64,000 bases of DNA from DATKZH01 sp964475955 (GTDB taxonomy: Bacteria > Planctomycetota > Planctomycetia > Pirellulales > Thermoguttaceae): contig CAYYZY010000016.1 in the NCBI GenBank assembly GCA_964475955.1, positions 1-64,000 on the forward strand, read 5' to 3'. The number at the start of each line of letters is the position of its first letter. Within the stretch, counting starts at the first letter, position 1. The notes under the pieces are model-generated. The model ran no database searches. It had not been told where the DNA came from and was given only the letters and a program-made list of their open reading frames with translations. A program made the translations under genes and the position numbers. Shown here in pieces: positions 14,990-23,545 of this stretch.

Positions 14990-17253
14990 GCTGGTCGAAC
15001 GTCAAGTTGATCCTGATTCGCGAGGTCCGCGACCAGTTGCGCGACCGGCGCACGCTGTTCGTGATCGCCGTGCTGCCGGTGTTGCTCTACCCGCTCTTGG
15101 CGATGAGCTTCCTCCAGGTGGCGCAGTTCATGCGGGAGAAGCCGAGCCGGGTGCTGATCGTGGGGGCGAGGGACCTGGCCGACCTGCCGCCGTTGGTCGA
15201 CGAGGCCCCGGCCGGCGGCGGCCCCGCGGCGTTGGCGCCGAGTGGGTCGCGCCCGGCGAAGGTGCTCGACCTGCACTTCGCGCCCGACGAGCCGCGTTCG
15301 GGGGAGGGCGGACCGCGCGACCCGGCCAAGCAGGCGCGGCGGGCCGTCGAGCGGGGAGAGTACGACGCGGCCGTCTACTTCCCGCCCGATTTCGCCGAGC
15401 AGTTGGAGGCGTTCCGCGAGGCCATGCCGCGGCAACGGGACGCGGCCGACGGGACGGCGTCGGAGGCGCCGGCCAGCGAGCTTTCGGCGTCGCTCGAGGC
15501 CCCCCGGCCGGAAATCATCTGCTCCACGGCGAACGAGAAATCGCAGATCGCGTACGCCCGGGTGCGCGCCATGCTGGAGCGGTGGCGTCAGGAGATCGTC
15601 GAGCGGAAGCTGGTCGAAGTGGGGCTTCCCAGCGCGGCCGCCAAGCCGTTCGACGTGAAGACGGCCGACGTGGCCGAAAGCACGGGGCGCCGCGGCACCG
15701 CCGTCTGGTCGAAAGTCCTGCCCGTGCTGCTTTTGGTCTGGGCCATGACCGGCGCGTTCTATCCGGCGATCGACCTCTGCGCGGGCGAGAAGGAACGGGG
15801 CACCCTGGAGACGCTCCTTTGCAGCCCGGCCGAGCGGTCGGAGATCGTCATCGGCAAGCTGGTGACGATCATGCTTTTCAGCATGGCGACGGCCGTGTGG
15901 AACCTGGTCGCGATGGGCGTGACGGGCACGCTGCTTTTGGCCCAACTGCCCCAGTTCGGCCCGCCGCCGCCGACGGCCGCCGTGTGGCTTTCGCTCGCGC
16001 TGGTGCCGGTTTCGGCCCTTTTCAGCGCGTTGTGCCTGGCGCTGGCCGCGTTCGCCCGAAGCGCGAAGGAGGGCCAGTACTACCTGATGCCGCTTCTGCT
16101 GGTGACGATGCCGCTGGTCGTGCTGCCGATGGCGCCCGGCGTGGAGCTCAACCTTGGCAACAGCCTGATCCCGGTGACCGGCGTGGTGCTGCTGTTGAAG
16201 AACATGTTGGAGGGGAACTTCCTGAAGGCCTGGCCGTTCCTGTTCCCCGTGGCGGGCGTGACGCTGGCCTGCTGTTTGCTGGCGGTGCGCTGGGCCGTGG
16301 AGCAGTTCAACTCCGAGGCGGTGTTGTTCCGCGAGAGCGAGCGCATGGACGTCGGCCTGTGGCTGCGCCACCTGCACAAGGACCGCGGTCCCACGCCCAC
16401 GGCGGCCGCGGCGGTCTTCTGCGGCGTCGTGATCCTGGTGGTCCGCTTCTTCATGAGCGCCTCCGTGCCGGCGCCGACCGGATTCCGCGATCTGGCCCTG
16501 ATCGCCCTGGTGACGCAACTGGCGGTGATCGCCGCGCCCGCCCTGCTGATGACGGTGATGCTGGCCGGCAGTGCGCGGCGCACGCTCCTCTTGCGCGTGC
16601 CTCCGTGGCGCACGGTGCCGGCGGCCGCCGCGCTGGCGCTGGTGCTCTATCCTTCGGTCGACGCCCTGCGCGCGGCCGTGATGCGGCTCTACCCGGTCAG
16701 CGACGAGATGCTCCAGCGGCTCGAGGCCATGTTCTCCGGCGAGGCCCACCTCGGGACCCTGCTGGTGGTGATCGCCGTGGTGCCGGCGATCTGCGAGGAA
16801 CTGGCCTTCCGCGGGTTCATCCTTTCGGGGCTGCGCCACCTGGGGCACAAGTGGAGGGCGATCGTCTACAGCGCCCTGTTCTTCGGGCTGACGCACGCGA
16901 TCCTCCAGCAGCAGGTGGTCGCCGCCCTGGTGGGGATCGTGATCGGGCTGATCGCCGTGCAGTCGGGGAGCCTCTGGCCGTGCGTCGTGTTCCACATGAT
17001 CCACAACGGGCTGGGGGTGATCGTCGTCCGGTTCGGCGAGAAGATCACGCCGGAGCTGATCGCCCGATGGCCCGCGCTCGGCCTCCTGGTCAGCCCGCCC
17101 GAGGACGGCACGCTCTTCCGGTGGCCGGTCGTGGTGGCCAGCGCGGCGGGGGCGGTCGCGCTATTGAGCTGGTACCAGCGCCTCCCGTACGAACGATCGC
17201 CCGAAGAAGCCGCGCGCGAGGCCCTGCGCCGGGCCGCGCAGGACGACGAATAG
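14986..17253 (+). CDS. ABC-2 type permease fused to a CPBP (CAAX-protease-like) domain
   Basis: A 755-residue fusion. The N-terminal part (about 1-450) is a NatB-type permease: IREVRDQLRDRRTLFVIAVLPVLLYPLL, a large extracytoplasmic region rich in Pro/Ala/Glu, then GAFYPAIDLCAGEKERGTLETLL, the family hallmark before the helix bundle. The C-terminal part has CPBP glutamic-protease motifs: ICEELAFRGF (Glu604, Glu605, Arg609), FGLTHAILQQQ with a histidine, and FHMIHNGLG. CPBP proteins include CAAX prenyl proteases and bacteriocin-immunity proteins. The ATG at 14986 overlaps the ATPase stop, so both form one exporter. The two halves are in one frame with no internal stop, so the fusion is real in this sequence. 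Confidence 0.85.
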   Translation: MSWSNVKLILIREVRDQLRDRRTLFVIAVLPVLLYPLLAMSFLQVAQFMREKPSRVLIVGARDLADLPPLVDEAPAGGGPAALAPSGSRPAKVLDLHFAPDEPRSGEGGPRDPAKQARRAVERGEYDAAVYFPPDFAEQLEAFREAMPRQRDAADGTASEAPASELSASLEAPRPEIICSTANEKSQIAYARVRAMLERWRQEIVERKLVEVGLPSAAAKPFDVKTADVAESTGRRGTAVWSKVLPVLLLVWAMTGAFYPAIDLCAGEKERGTLETLLCSPAERSEIVIGKLVTIMLFSMATAVWNLVAMGVTGTLLLAQLPQFGPPPPTAAVWLSLALVPVSALFSALCLALAAFARSAKEGQYYLMPLLLVTMPLVVLPMAPGVELNLGNSLIPVTGVVLLLKNMLEGNFLKAWPFLFPVAGVTLACCLLAVRWAVEQFNSEAVLFRESERMDVGLWLRHLHKDRGPTPTAAAAVFCGVVILVVRFFMSASVPAPTGFRDLALIALVTQLAVIAAPALLMTVMLAGSARRTLLLRVPPWRTVPAAAALALVLYPSVDALRAAVMRLYPVSDEMLQRLEAMFSGEAHLGTLLVVIAVVPAICEELAFRGFILSGLRHLGHKWRAIVYSALFFGLTHAILQQQVVAALVGIVIGLIAVQSGSLWPCVVFHMIHNGLGVIVVRFGEKITPELIARWPALGLLVSPPEDGTLFRWPVVVASAAGAVALLSWYQRLPYERSPEEAAREALRRAAQDDE

Positions 17254-17305
17254 CGCCCCGGGCACGCCGCAGCAAATCACGGTGCGCCGGTTCGGCGACA
17301 CCCAC

Positions 17306-17416
17306 GGTAGGGAACGCCCTCGGCGGCGCTTGCGCGTCTTCCTCGGGGCCGGAACGGCAAGGAGGCCGTTCCCTACAGTCGCATAGGGCGCGCACAGGAA
17401 TCGCGCACGGTGATTT
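17306..17416. repeat. GTAGGGAACG...CGTTCCCTAC palindrome, two-armed copy
   Basis: GGTAGGGAACG at about 17307-17317 faces CGTTCCCTACAG at 17368-17379, with gaatcgcgcacggtgattt at 17398-17416. The right half matches the sequence at 2121-2163. It fills most of the gap between the ABC permease and the kinase gene. Confidence 0.7.
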
Positions 17417-17502
17417 GGATTCCCACTTGGGCAAATTGCCCGTTCCGATAATAATGACGCAGTCGGAGGGACCGCGGGTTTGGTGACACAGGAGCGGGGG
17501 GC

Positions 17503-18804
17503 GTGCTGAAGAAAGGGAAGCGACTGGGGAAGTACCGCGTGGGGCGGCGGATCGCCCAGGGGCCGTTTGCCGACGTCTACCAGGCGCGGGACACGATCGA
17601 GGGGCTCCGCGTGGCGCTGAAGGTGCCGCACGCGCACCTGCTCACGCGCGACGTGATGGAGGATTTCCGCAGCGAGGTCCGCCTGGCCGCCCGGCTCGAT
17701 CATCCCAACGTGCTGCCGGTCAAGGACGCCAGCATCATCGACTCGCAGTTCGTGATCGTCTTCCCGCTGGGCGAGCGCACGCTGGCCGACCGGATGCAGC
17801 GGCGCATGTCGCTTCGCACCGTGCTCGACTACGCCGACCAGATGCTCGACGGCGTGGCCCACGCCCACGCCAATCGGGTGATCCACTGCGACATCAAGCC
17901 GGAGAACTTCATCCTCTTCCCCGGCAACCGGCTGCGGCTGACCGACTTCGGCATCGCCAAGCTCACCCGGCGGACCGTCCACGCCTCGGGGTCGGGCACG
18001 CTCGGCTACGTGGCGCCGGAGCAGGCGATGGGGAAGCCGTCGTTCCGGTCCGACGTCTTCTCGCTCGGCCTGATCCTCTACCGGATGCTCTCCGGCCGGC
18101 TGCCCGAGTGGCCCTACGCGTGGCCGCCGCCGGGTTACGATCGGCTGCGCCGCCGGGTGCACGCCGAGCTGATCGACGTGGTGCGCAAGGCCATGGAGGT
18201 CGAGCCGCGCAAGCGGTTCAAGGACGCGGGGGCGATGCGCCGGGCCGTCCGGCGGGCGCGGCCGAAGGCGCTGAAGGGCGGGGCCAACCGGGCGATGCCC
18301 GGGGCGGGGGGCGTCAGGACGGAAGACTGGCAGACGGTCCGCCGCAAGCAGTTCCTGAAGGAGCACGGCAAGCAGCTCGAGACGCGGTTCGCCTGCGCCC
18401 GCTGCGGCGGCCCCGTGGCCGAGAGCATGACGGCCTGCCCGTGGTGCGGCGCGAAACGGCCGACGCACCGCGACGAGACCTCGTTTCCGGCCCGCTGCCC
18501 TCGCTGCGGCCGGGGCATGAAGCTCGACTGGAGATACTGTCCCTGGTGTTACGGGCCGGGCTTCGAGGTCAGCACGACGCGAGAATACTCCGACGTCCGC
18601 TACACGGCCCACTGCGCGAACCCGGCCTGCCCGCGTCGCGTGCTGATGCTCTTCATGCGGTACTGTCCCTGGTGCCGGCGCAAGGTGCGCCGCGCGTGGA
18701 AGGTGCCCGGCACGAGCGACACGTGCCCGGGCTGCGGCTGGGGGGTGCTCAGGTCGTACTGGGACTACTGTCCCTGGTGCGGCAAACACCTCCCGAGCCG
18801 CTGA
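17503..18804 (+). CDS. Serine/threonine protein kinase with four C-terminal double zinc ribbons
   Basis: A 433-residue protein. Residues 10-250 are a Hanks-type kinase: glycine loop IAQGPFADVY, ATP lysine Lys40 (VALK), catalytic loop HCDIKPEN with Asp130, DFG at 148-150, APE at 171-173. The residue before the catalytic Asp is Cys, not Arg, so it is a non-RD kinase and may not need activation-loop phosphorylation. Residues 296-430 hold four ribbon units, each a CxxC-type pair followed by (A/Y)CPWC: C298/C301+C312/C315, C332/C335+C346/C349, C371/C376+C388/C391, C408/C411+C423/C426. No transmembrane helix is seen, so it should be cytoplasmic. The GTG start at 17503 is the only one keeping the glycine loop. 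The target is unknown. Confidence 0.85.
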   Translation: MLKKGKRLGKYRVGRRIAQGPFADVYQARDTIEGLRVALKVPHAHLLTRDVMEDFRSEVRLAARLDHPNVLPVKDASIIDSQFVIVFPLGERTLADRMQRRMSLRTVLDYADQMLDGVAHAHANRVIHCDIKPENFILFPGNRLRLTDFGIAKLTRRTVHASGSGTLGYVAPEQAMGKPSFRSDVFSLGLILYRMLSGRLPEWPYAWPPPGYDRLRRRVHAELIDVVRKAMEVEPRKRFKDAGAMRRAVRRARPKALKGGANRAMPGAGGVRTEDWQTVRRKQFLKEHGKQLETRFACARCGGPVAESMTACPWCGAKRPTHRDETSFPARCPRCGRGMKLDWRYCPWCYGPGFEVSTTREYSDVRYTAHCANPACPRRVLMLFMRYCPWCRRKVRRAWKVPGTSDTCPGCGWGVLRSYWDYCPWCGKHLPSR

Positions 18805-18978
18805 GCCGCGCGTGGACGACGCCCAGCGGACGGCACCCGGCCGCGCGCCGCCATTGCAGCTCGCAACCGGCGGCAACCCGCTTCCCCACAACGGCCGGGC
18901 AAGGGCTGTCTATACCGAGGCGAAGATTTTACCACCCGTTTCGCAGCACGCGGGGATGGTCGGCCGGTCCGGGAAGAC

Positions 18979-19010
18979 GGGGCACGGCCGAGCCGTTTCG
19001 GCCATGCCCC
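18979..19010. terminator. Hairpin between convergent genes
   Basis: GGGGCACGGCC and GGCCATGCCCC pair over 10 of 11 positions around a 10-base loop. It lies just beyond the 3' end of the minus-strand gene ending at 19034 and 175 bases after the kinase. No strong T-run is present, so its use as a terminator is inferred from position only. Confidence 0.4.
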
Positions 19011-19033
19011 GGAGTGGTTCGGCACCCGGACCG

Positions 19034-20470
19034 TCAGACCTCCTCCACCACGTTGAACCCCATCAGCACGCCGAGGTTCTTGATGCTTTCGAGGTGGTCG
19101 CCGTAGAAGACGGCGCGGTGCAGCAGGGTCATGACGCCGTCGGCCTTGTTGATGACGTCGGCGCCCCAGTTGAGGTACATGCTCTTGGCGTCGGCCACGC
19201 GGGTCCAGAACTGGGTGCGGCAGCCGAGCTCGTCGTGGGTGACCTTGAAGATCTCGCCCGTGTTGATGAGCATCGTGTCGAGATTGCAGAACTTCGCACA
19301 GGTGACCGGCTGGCCGATGCGCTGCTCGACGTCGAGGGCGACGCCCTGCTCGCTGTCGCTCTGGTTGCGGATCGTAAACGGCAGGCGCTCGGCCTTGGGG
19401 CCGTCCATCTTCGTGGCGCACGTGCAGTGGAAGTGGATCAGGGCGTTCTGCGAGGTGTCGATCACGGGGTCGGTGATGAAGCCGGGAATGCCGAAGGCGT
19501 AGCCGAACATGAGCATGGTGAGGGTGGAATCGACGTCGCCCTCGCAGGCCCCGACCATCCCCAGGTCGTTCAGCTTGCTGTAGGTGAGGCAGCCTTTGGC
19601 CGGCTTGCCCATGCAGTGCGAGCTGGTGGTCGCCCGGGCGCCCTGTTCGATCATCATCTTCTTCATGGCCAGGTAGAGCCGGGCGGAGTTGACGATCTGC
19701 TCGCGCGTGGGCTCGACGACGTCCTTGGCCTGGCTCAACCAGTGCTTCTTTGCTTCCGCCTCGGCCTGCTTGAGGTCGACGGCCTGGTGGGCCTCGATCA
19801 CCTGCCGGTTGTCGACCGGGATCATCTCGGTGCCGAGGCGCTTCTTGACTTCGTCGAACGTGCAGGCGGCGGCGGTCCCCCGGGGCGGGCCCACGCAGAG
19901 GACCTTGGTCTGCCGCATCCTCGGGCCGACGCGCATCAGCGCGGCGATGCCGTCGAGCTCGCTCCAGTCGCTGGTGGGAAGCAGCACGACCTTCTTGCCG
20001 TCCTTCTGCCATTGGGGGAAGTACATCCACCCGTGGCCGCTGAACGGCTGGGTGAAGACGGCCGTTTGCAGTCCGAGGTTGATGATCTGGTCCATCACCG
20101 GGGCGCCGCCGCCGTGGCCGGAGAGGTGGAAGAGGATCACGCCGTCGGCGCCGCTCTCCTCGATCTTCTTGACGACGTCGCCCGCCTTGGCCGGAGGGAT
20201 CAGCTCGCCGCCGATGAACTTCACGTCGCCCAGCTTCTTCTCCACGCCCGAGAGGTATTTTTCGAACTTCTCGATCTCCGCGGTCGGCCGGGAGAGGTAG
20301 ATGCCGCCGGTTCGGCCCACGTAGACCTTGTAGATCTTGACCGGCGGCAGCGCGGGCCATCCTTCGGCCTCGGCCGCCTTCGAGGAGCGGGCGACAAGCC
20401 CGCCCGCCAGCAGCATGCCGCCGGCGGCGCTGGTGCCGAGGAACTGGCGACGACTCAGGGGGAAACTCAT
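19034..20470 (-). CDS. Tat-exported protein resembling L-fucose isomerase family (paralog 1)
   Basis: A 478-residue protein. The N-terminus LSRRQFLGTSAAGGMLLAGG is a twin-arginine signal, so it should be exported folded. The body has Rossmann-like stretches (GADGVILFHLSGHGGGAPVM; TKVLCVGPPRGTAAACTF) and the block LNDLGMVGACEGDVDSTLTM, which resembles the EGD-containing active-site region of L-fucose/L-arabinose isomerase-like proteins (COG2407). IHFHCTCATKM may supply metal-binding residues. It shares this organisation with the gene immediately upstream on the same strand (20605-22086). Isomerase activity is not proven; an exported sugar-isomerase fold is unusual. Confidence 0.65.
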   Translation of the reverse strand: MSFPLSRRQFLGTSAAGGMLLAGGLVARSSKAAEAEGWPALPPVKIYKVYVGRTGGIYLSRPTAEIEKFEKYLSGVEKKLGDVKFIGGELIPPAKAGDVVKKIEESGADGVILFHLSGHGGGAPVMDQIINLGLQTAVFTQPFSGHGWMYFPQWQKDGKKVVLLPTSDWSELDGIAALMRVGPRMRQTKVLCVGPPRGTAAACTFDEVKKRLGTEMIPVDNRQVIEAHQAVDLKQAEAEAKKHWLSQAKDVVEPTREQIVNSARLYLAMKKMMIEQGARATTSSHCMGKPAKGCLTYSKLNDLGMVGACEGDVDSTLTMLMFGYAFGIPGFITDPVIDTSQNALIHFHCTCATKMDGPKAERLPFTIRNQSDSEQGVALDVEQRIGQPVTCAKFCNLDTMLINTGEIFKVTHDELGCRTQFWTRVADAKSMYLNWGADVINKADGVMTLLHRAVFYGDHLESIKNLGVLMGFNVVEEV

Positions 20471-20524
20471 GGGGAAACTCCTTGTAGTATGGGATCAGTT
20501 CAGAAAGAAGGCGAGAGGTTGAGT

Positions 20525-20602
20525 ACGCGTGCGTGCGAGCACGTATAGGACAATCGGCGTGCGTGCAAGCACGCACCCTACGATTTGCGTGCGAGCGTGT
20601 GC
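20525..20602. repeat. Triplicated GCGTGCGTGCAAGCACGC-type element
   Basis: Three adjacent imperfect units in the 134-base gap between the isomerase-like paralogs: gcgtgcgtgcgagcacgta, gcgtgcgtgcaagcacgca and gcgtgcgagcgtg. The first two are palindromic around GTGC(G/A)AGCAC. They may form hairpins in the transcript joining the two genes. Confidence 0.65.
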
Positions 20603-20604
20603 CA

Positions 20605-22086
20605 TCAGACGACCACGGGTTCGATGCCGAACAACTGGCAGAAATGGGTCAGCTCGCGCCGGAAGTCGCCGTAGAAGAAGAGCTGGTGGAAGCCCGGGTA
20701 GTCGAGCACGTCGCGCACGCCGTCGAACTTGACCATCACCGAGACGACGCACCCTCCGGCCGGCGGCACCGACACGTTCTCCAACACCTCGCCCGCGGAG
20801 ATGATCATCTTGGGCGGCCGGTCGGGGCCGGCCAGGAGGACGTCGGCCGAGGTGATGCGCTCTCCGACCTTCCAGACGGGCCGGGCGGTGGCGTCGCGCA
20901 CGCCGTGGTGGTGGACGATGTCGAACGGCTCCGGGTCGGCGTCGATACCCCGCAGCTTCGTCGCGCAGCAGCAATGGGCCCCGATGACCGCTTCCCGGGC
21001 CGTTTCCGCCACGGGGTCCTGCTGGAAGCCGGGCCGCCCGCATAGGTACTGCACGATCACGTGTGTGGCCACGGCCCCCAGGTCGGCCTCGCAGGCGGCG
21101 GGGATGCCGTCGTCGTTCATCTTCGACCAGGCGATGCAGGGCAGGCTGATCTTGCTGCGGCCCAGGGCGCCGAGGCAGTCCATGGTGATGGCGTCGCACT
21201 CCTCGCGCTCCATCAGCCGGGCGGCCACCACGTAGCTCTTGATGCCGCCCGTCACGTCCTGCTCGGTCGGCCCGCTCACCTTCTCCGCCCGATCGATGAG
21301 GTCCTTGGCCATGGCCTTCACCCGGTCGTCGACCGGCGTCTTCTCGTATTCCTCCATGAAGGCCTTGGCGGGGACGGTGCGGAGCTGGATGCCCAGGTGC
21401 GGGATCTGCCCGTCGCCCCGCTTGTTCCCCTTGATCACCAGGCACCGGTCGGCGCGCATCTTGGCGCCCGCGTGGAGCATCTTCAGGCCGGAGTGCACCT
21501 GGCGGAAGTCGTCGGTGGAGCAGATGAACGAGCCGGGCGTTCGGGCGAGCGGGGCCGTGTTCGTGGTGAAGGAACTGCCGATCGGCGAGAAGACGACCGT
21601 GGGGACGCCGCTCTGGATGGCCGCGGTGGCGGTCGGCCAGGCGTGTTCCTGCCGGTCGAGCAGCGTGACCAAGAGCCCGTCCTGCTTCGCCTTTTTCGCC
21701 TCGGCGATCCATGCTTCCCCCTCCGCGAGGCTGTGAAGCGGCGTCGGCTGGAGGTCGAGCTCGATGCCCAGCTCCTTGGCAGCGGCCGTGATCTGGTCGA
21801 TGTATTGCTTTCGGGCGGCCTCGCCGTCGTAGATCTGGCCGGGCCACCGCATGCCGTAGTCGCTCTTGCGGCGCACGAAACAGGCCTTCACCTTGGGAAC
21901 GTGCTTGGCGCCCGGCCCGTTGAGCTTCGCCTTCTCCGCCAGCGCGCGAGGGCCGGAGAAGAGGCCGCCGACCAGCGGCGCCGACAGCGTCGCGGCCGAG
22001 GCCGTCTTGACGAACCCCCGGCGGCTCACGCCCCGGCAATCCTCACACCCCGAATCGCGTTTGGCGGCACATCGACTCTTCCTCAT
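20605..22086 (-). CDS. Tat-exported protein resembling L-fucose isomerase family (paralog 2)
   Basis: A 493-residue protein. Residues 20-45 (VSRRGFVKTASAATLSAPLV) form a twin-arginine signal, preceded by a cysteine-containing lead (CAAKRDSGCEDC). Motifs match the downstream paralog: DGLLVTLLDRQEHAWPT, TPGSFICSTDDFRQVHSGLK, IAWSKMNDDGIPAACEADLG (the isomerase-like active-site block) and GAHCCCATKLRG. It is the upstream gene of the pair, so both probably come from one transcript. Tandem duplication followed by divergence is the simplest history. Substrate is unknown. Confidence 0.65.
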   Translation of the reverse strand: MRKSRCAAKRDSGCEDCRGVSRRGFVKTASAATLSAPLVGGLFSGPRALAEKAKLNGPGAKHVPKVKACFVRRKSDYGMRWPGQIYDGEAARKQYIDQITAAAKELGIELDLQPTPLHSLAEGEAWIAEAKKAKQDGLLVTLLDRQEHAWPTATAAIQSGVPTVVFSPIGSSFTTNTAPLARTPGSFICSTDDFRQVHSGLKMLHAGAKMRADRCLVIKGNKRGDGQIPHLGIQLRTVPAKAFMEEYEKTPVDDRVKAMAKDLIDRAEKVSGPTEQDVTGGIKSYVVAARLMEREECDAITMDCLGALGRSKISLPCIAWSKMNDDGIPAACEADLGAVATHVIVQYLCGRPGFQQDPVAETAREAVIGAHCCCATKLRGIDADPEPFDIVHHHGVRDATARPVWKVGERITSADVLLAGPDRPPKMIISAGEVLENVSVPPAGGCVVSVMVKFDGVRDVLDYPGFHQLFFYGDFRRELTHFCQLFGIEPVVV

Positions 22087-22272
22087 CGGTTGGTCCTCCC
22101 ACTGCGACGGGCGACGGCCGGTGCTCTGAGATTTGCGCCGGCAGCCGGCCCGTTTGTGTGTTCCTTGGCCGATCCACGACGACGTGTCTTCCTTTTAACC
22201 GGGAGAAATGGGCGATGCAACCCCCGCGGGACGGCGGCCCCGGGGCTGACCCGGCCGTGCGCGTCGCCTACA

Positions 22273-22584
22273 ATGCCGAACATGAGCCGGCCCGAGGGGA
22301 TCGATCACTGGCCCATCTTCTGTAGCCGATGCCATGCCGAGCTGGCACCCGGAGAGGGGCGGTTCTACGTGGTGCGGATCGAGGCCTTTGCCGACCCGAC
22401 GCCGCCGCAGTTTACGGAGGACGACCTGCATCGCGACCCGCGCGCCGAGATCGACCGGCTGCTGGCCGAGCTGCGCGACCTGTCGGCGCAGGAAGCGATG
22501 GACCAGGTCTATCGTCGCCTGACCCTCTACCTGTGCGTGCCGTGCTATCGGAGATGGATCGAAAACCCGGCGGGAAAAGCGTAA
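22273..22584 (+). CDS. Small hypothetical protein with CxxC pairs
   Basis: A 103-residue protein with FCSRCHAEL near residue 17 and LCVPCYRRWIEN near residue 90; the two CxxC pairs could bind one zinc. Between them is a charged helical region (DDLHRDPRAEIDRLLAELRDL). The pattern fits an uncharacterised zinc-binding family. An ATG at 22282 is an equally good start. It points toward the convergent small membrane protein gene. Confidence 0.6.
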   Translation: MPNMSRPEGIDHWPIFCSRCHAELAPGEGRFYVVRIEAFADPTPPQFTEDDLHRDPRAEIDRLLAELRDLSAQEAMDQVYRRLTLYLCVPCYRRWIENPAGKA

Positions 22585-22597
22585 GGCGACTGTCGCG

Positions 22598-22843
22598 TCA
22601 CTGCGTGTCGTCCTCGTCGCGCCGGCGCCACCTGACCAGCGCGAGCATGCCCCAGAACGCGGCCGTCAACGCGATCGGTCCGGCCACGACGGCGGCCGCC
22701 CCCAGCCGGTAGGCCCAACGGAATCCGCCAAAAAGGCCTCCCAGAAAGACCCCTGCCGGGGCAAGGACGAAGAGCGAGATCGCCGAGGCGCAGCCGCATC
22801 CGGCCATGAGGCTTGCCGGCAGGTCGTCGTCACCGTCGCTCAT
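22598..22843 (-). CDS. Small hypothetical membrane protein
   Basis: An 81-residue protein with an acidic start (MSDGDDDLPAS), two membrane spans (SAISLFVLAPAGVFLGGLFGG and GAAAVVAGPIALTAAFWGML) and a charged tail (RWRRRDEDDTQ). GGAGG lies about 9 bases before the ATG at 22843, which supports it as a real gene. Function is unknown. Confidence 0.6.
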   Translation of the reverse strand: MSDGDDDLPASLMAGCGCASAISLFVLAPAGVFLGGLFGGFRWAYRLGAAAVVAGPIALTAAFWGMLALVRWRRRDEDDTQ

Positions 22844-22960
22844 CGAGCGAAGCCTCCGTCCGGCGCCGCGCGCCCGTCGACGCCGGAGCCCTTCGGGCCC
22901 GACCGTTGCGACTCGCCGCAGCCGCTTGGGATTTGCGCGGAAATCGCCTGCGCAAGTCGG

Positions 22961-23038
22961 GGCGGCTCCGGTCGAGCGCAGCGAGTTCCCAGTCCTGCCG
23001 ATTCCGGGGGCTCGCTGCGCTCGACCCCGGCCACCCCG
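22961..23038. repeat. GGTCGAGCGCAGCGAG palindrome family copy
   Basis: Left arm gtcgagcgcagcgag and right arm ctcgctgcgctcgac face each other around ttcccagtcctgccgattccgggg-type spacer. The same pair occurs at 35021-35097 and 57774-57845, a half copy at 23457-23491 and a diverged one at 1229-1300. Confidence 0.85.
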
Positions 23039-23071
23039 GCGCCGGGCGAGCAGGGGAACGCGCAGGGTCGT

Positions 23072-23278
23072 TTACTCGACGCGGAACCCGATGTCCACGG
23101 TCACCTGGTACTGCTCGACCTTTCCGTCGGCGATGCTGCCGCGCTGTTCGACGACTTCGAACCAGCTCATGTTGCGCACGCTCTCACCCGCCTTGGCGAT
23201 CGCCTTGGCTGTGGCGGCGCTGAACGACTCGGTCGACGTGCCGACGAGTTGGATCTTCTTGTACACCTTGTCTGCCAT
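23072..23278 (-). CDS. Dodecin family protein
   Basis: A 68-residue protein that should assemble into a hollow dodecamer binding flavins. It reads as a full dodecin: VYKKIQLVGTSTESFSAATA, the central WFEVVEQRG with the flavin-stacking tryptophan, and YQVTVDIGFRVE at the end. The ATG at 23278 fits the family length; the longer frame to 23350 does not. It stands alone between two palindromes of the GGTCGAGCGC family. Confidence 0.92.
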   Translation of the reverse strand: MADKVYKKIQLVGTSTESFSAATAKAIAKAGESVRNMSWFEVVEQRGSIADGKVEQYQVTVDIGFRVE

Positions 23279-23456
23279 GCGAGAACCTCTCTTGCCAAGG
23301 AGAAACGGGAGACCGGTCCAGGGCGCTCTCGCGGCTCGTGCCGGCTCCATTGGGGGAACCGGCCACCGCGCCCTCGTTTGGGTAATGGTAGGCCCGTCGT
23401 CGAGATCTGCAAGAGGGCGGCGGTGCTCAAACGCGGCCAGTCCGCGGCGCTATCAG

Positions 23457-23491
23457 TCCCGGGGGCTCGCTGCGCTCGACCCCGGCCACCC
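23457..23491. repeat. Half copy of the GGTCGAGCGCAGCGAG palindrome family
   Basis: Only the right-hand portion (ccgggggctcgctgcgctcg and onward to ccggccacc) is present, in the gap between dodecin and the histidine kinase. A left arm is not recognisable upstream. Confidence 0.7.
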
Positions 23492-23545
23492 GCGGCGGCG
23501 ATCGTGGCGTTTGGTTCGCGGAGCGAACCACGACCATCAGGCCGG

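Noticed and set aside
14548..17004. An 818-codon minus-strand frame rich in His, Gln and Arg
   Set aside because: It is the antisense of the ABC transporter genes; composition is that of a mirrored GC-rich coding frame.
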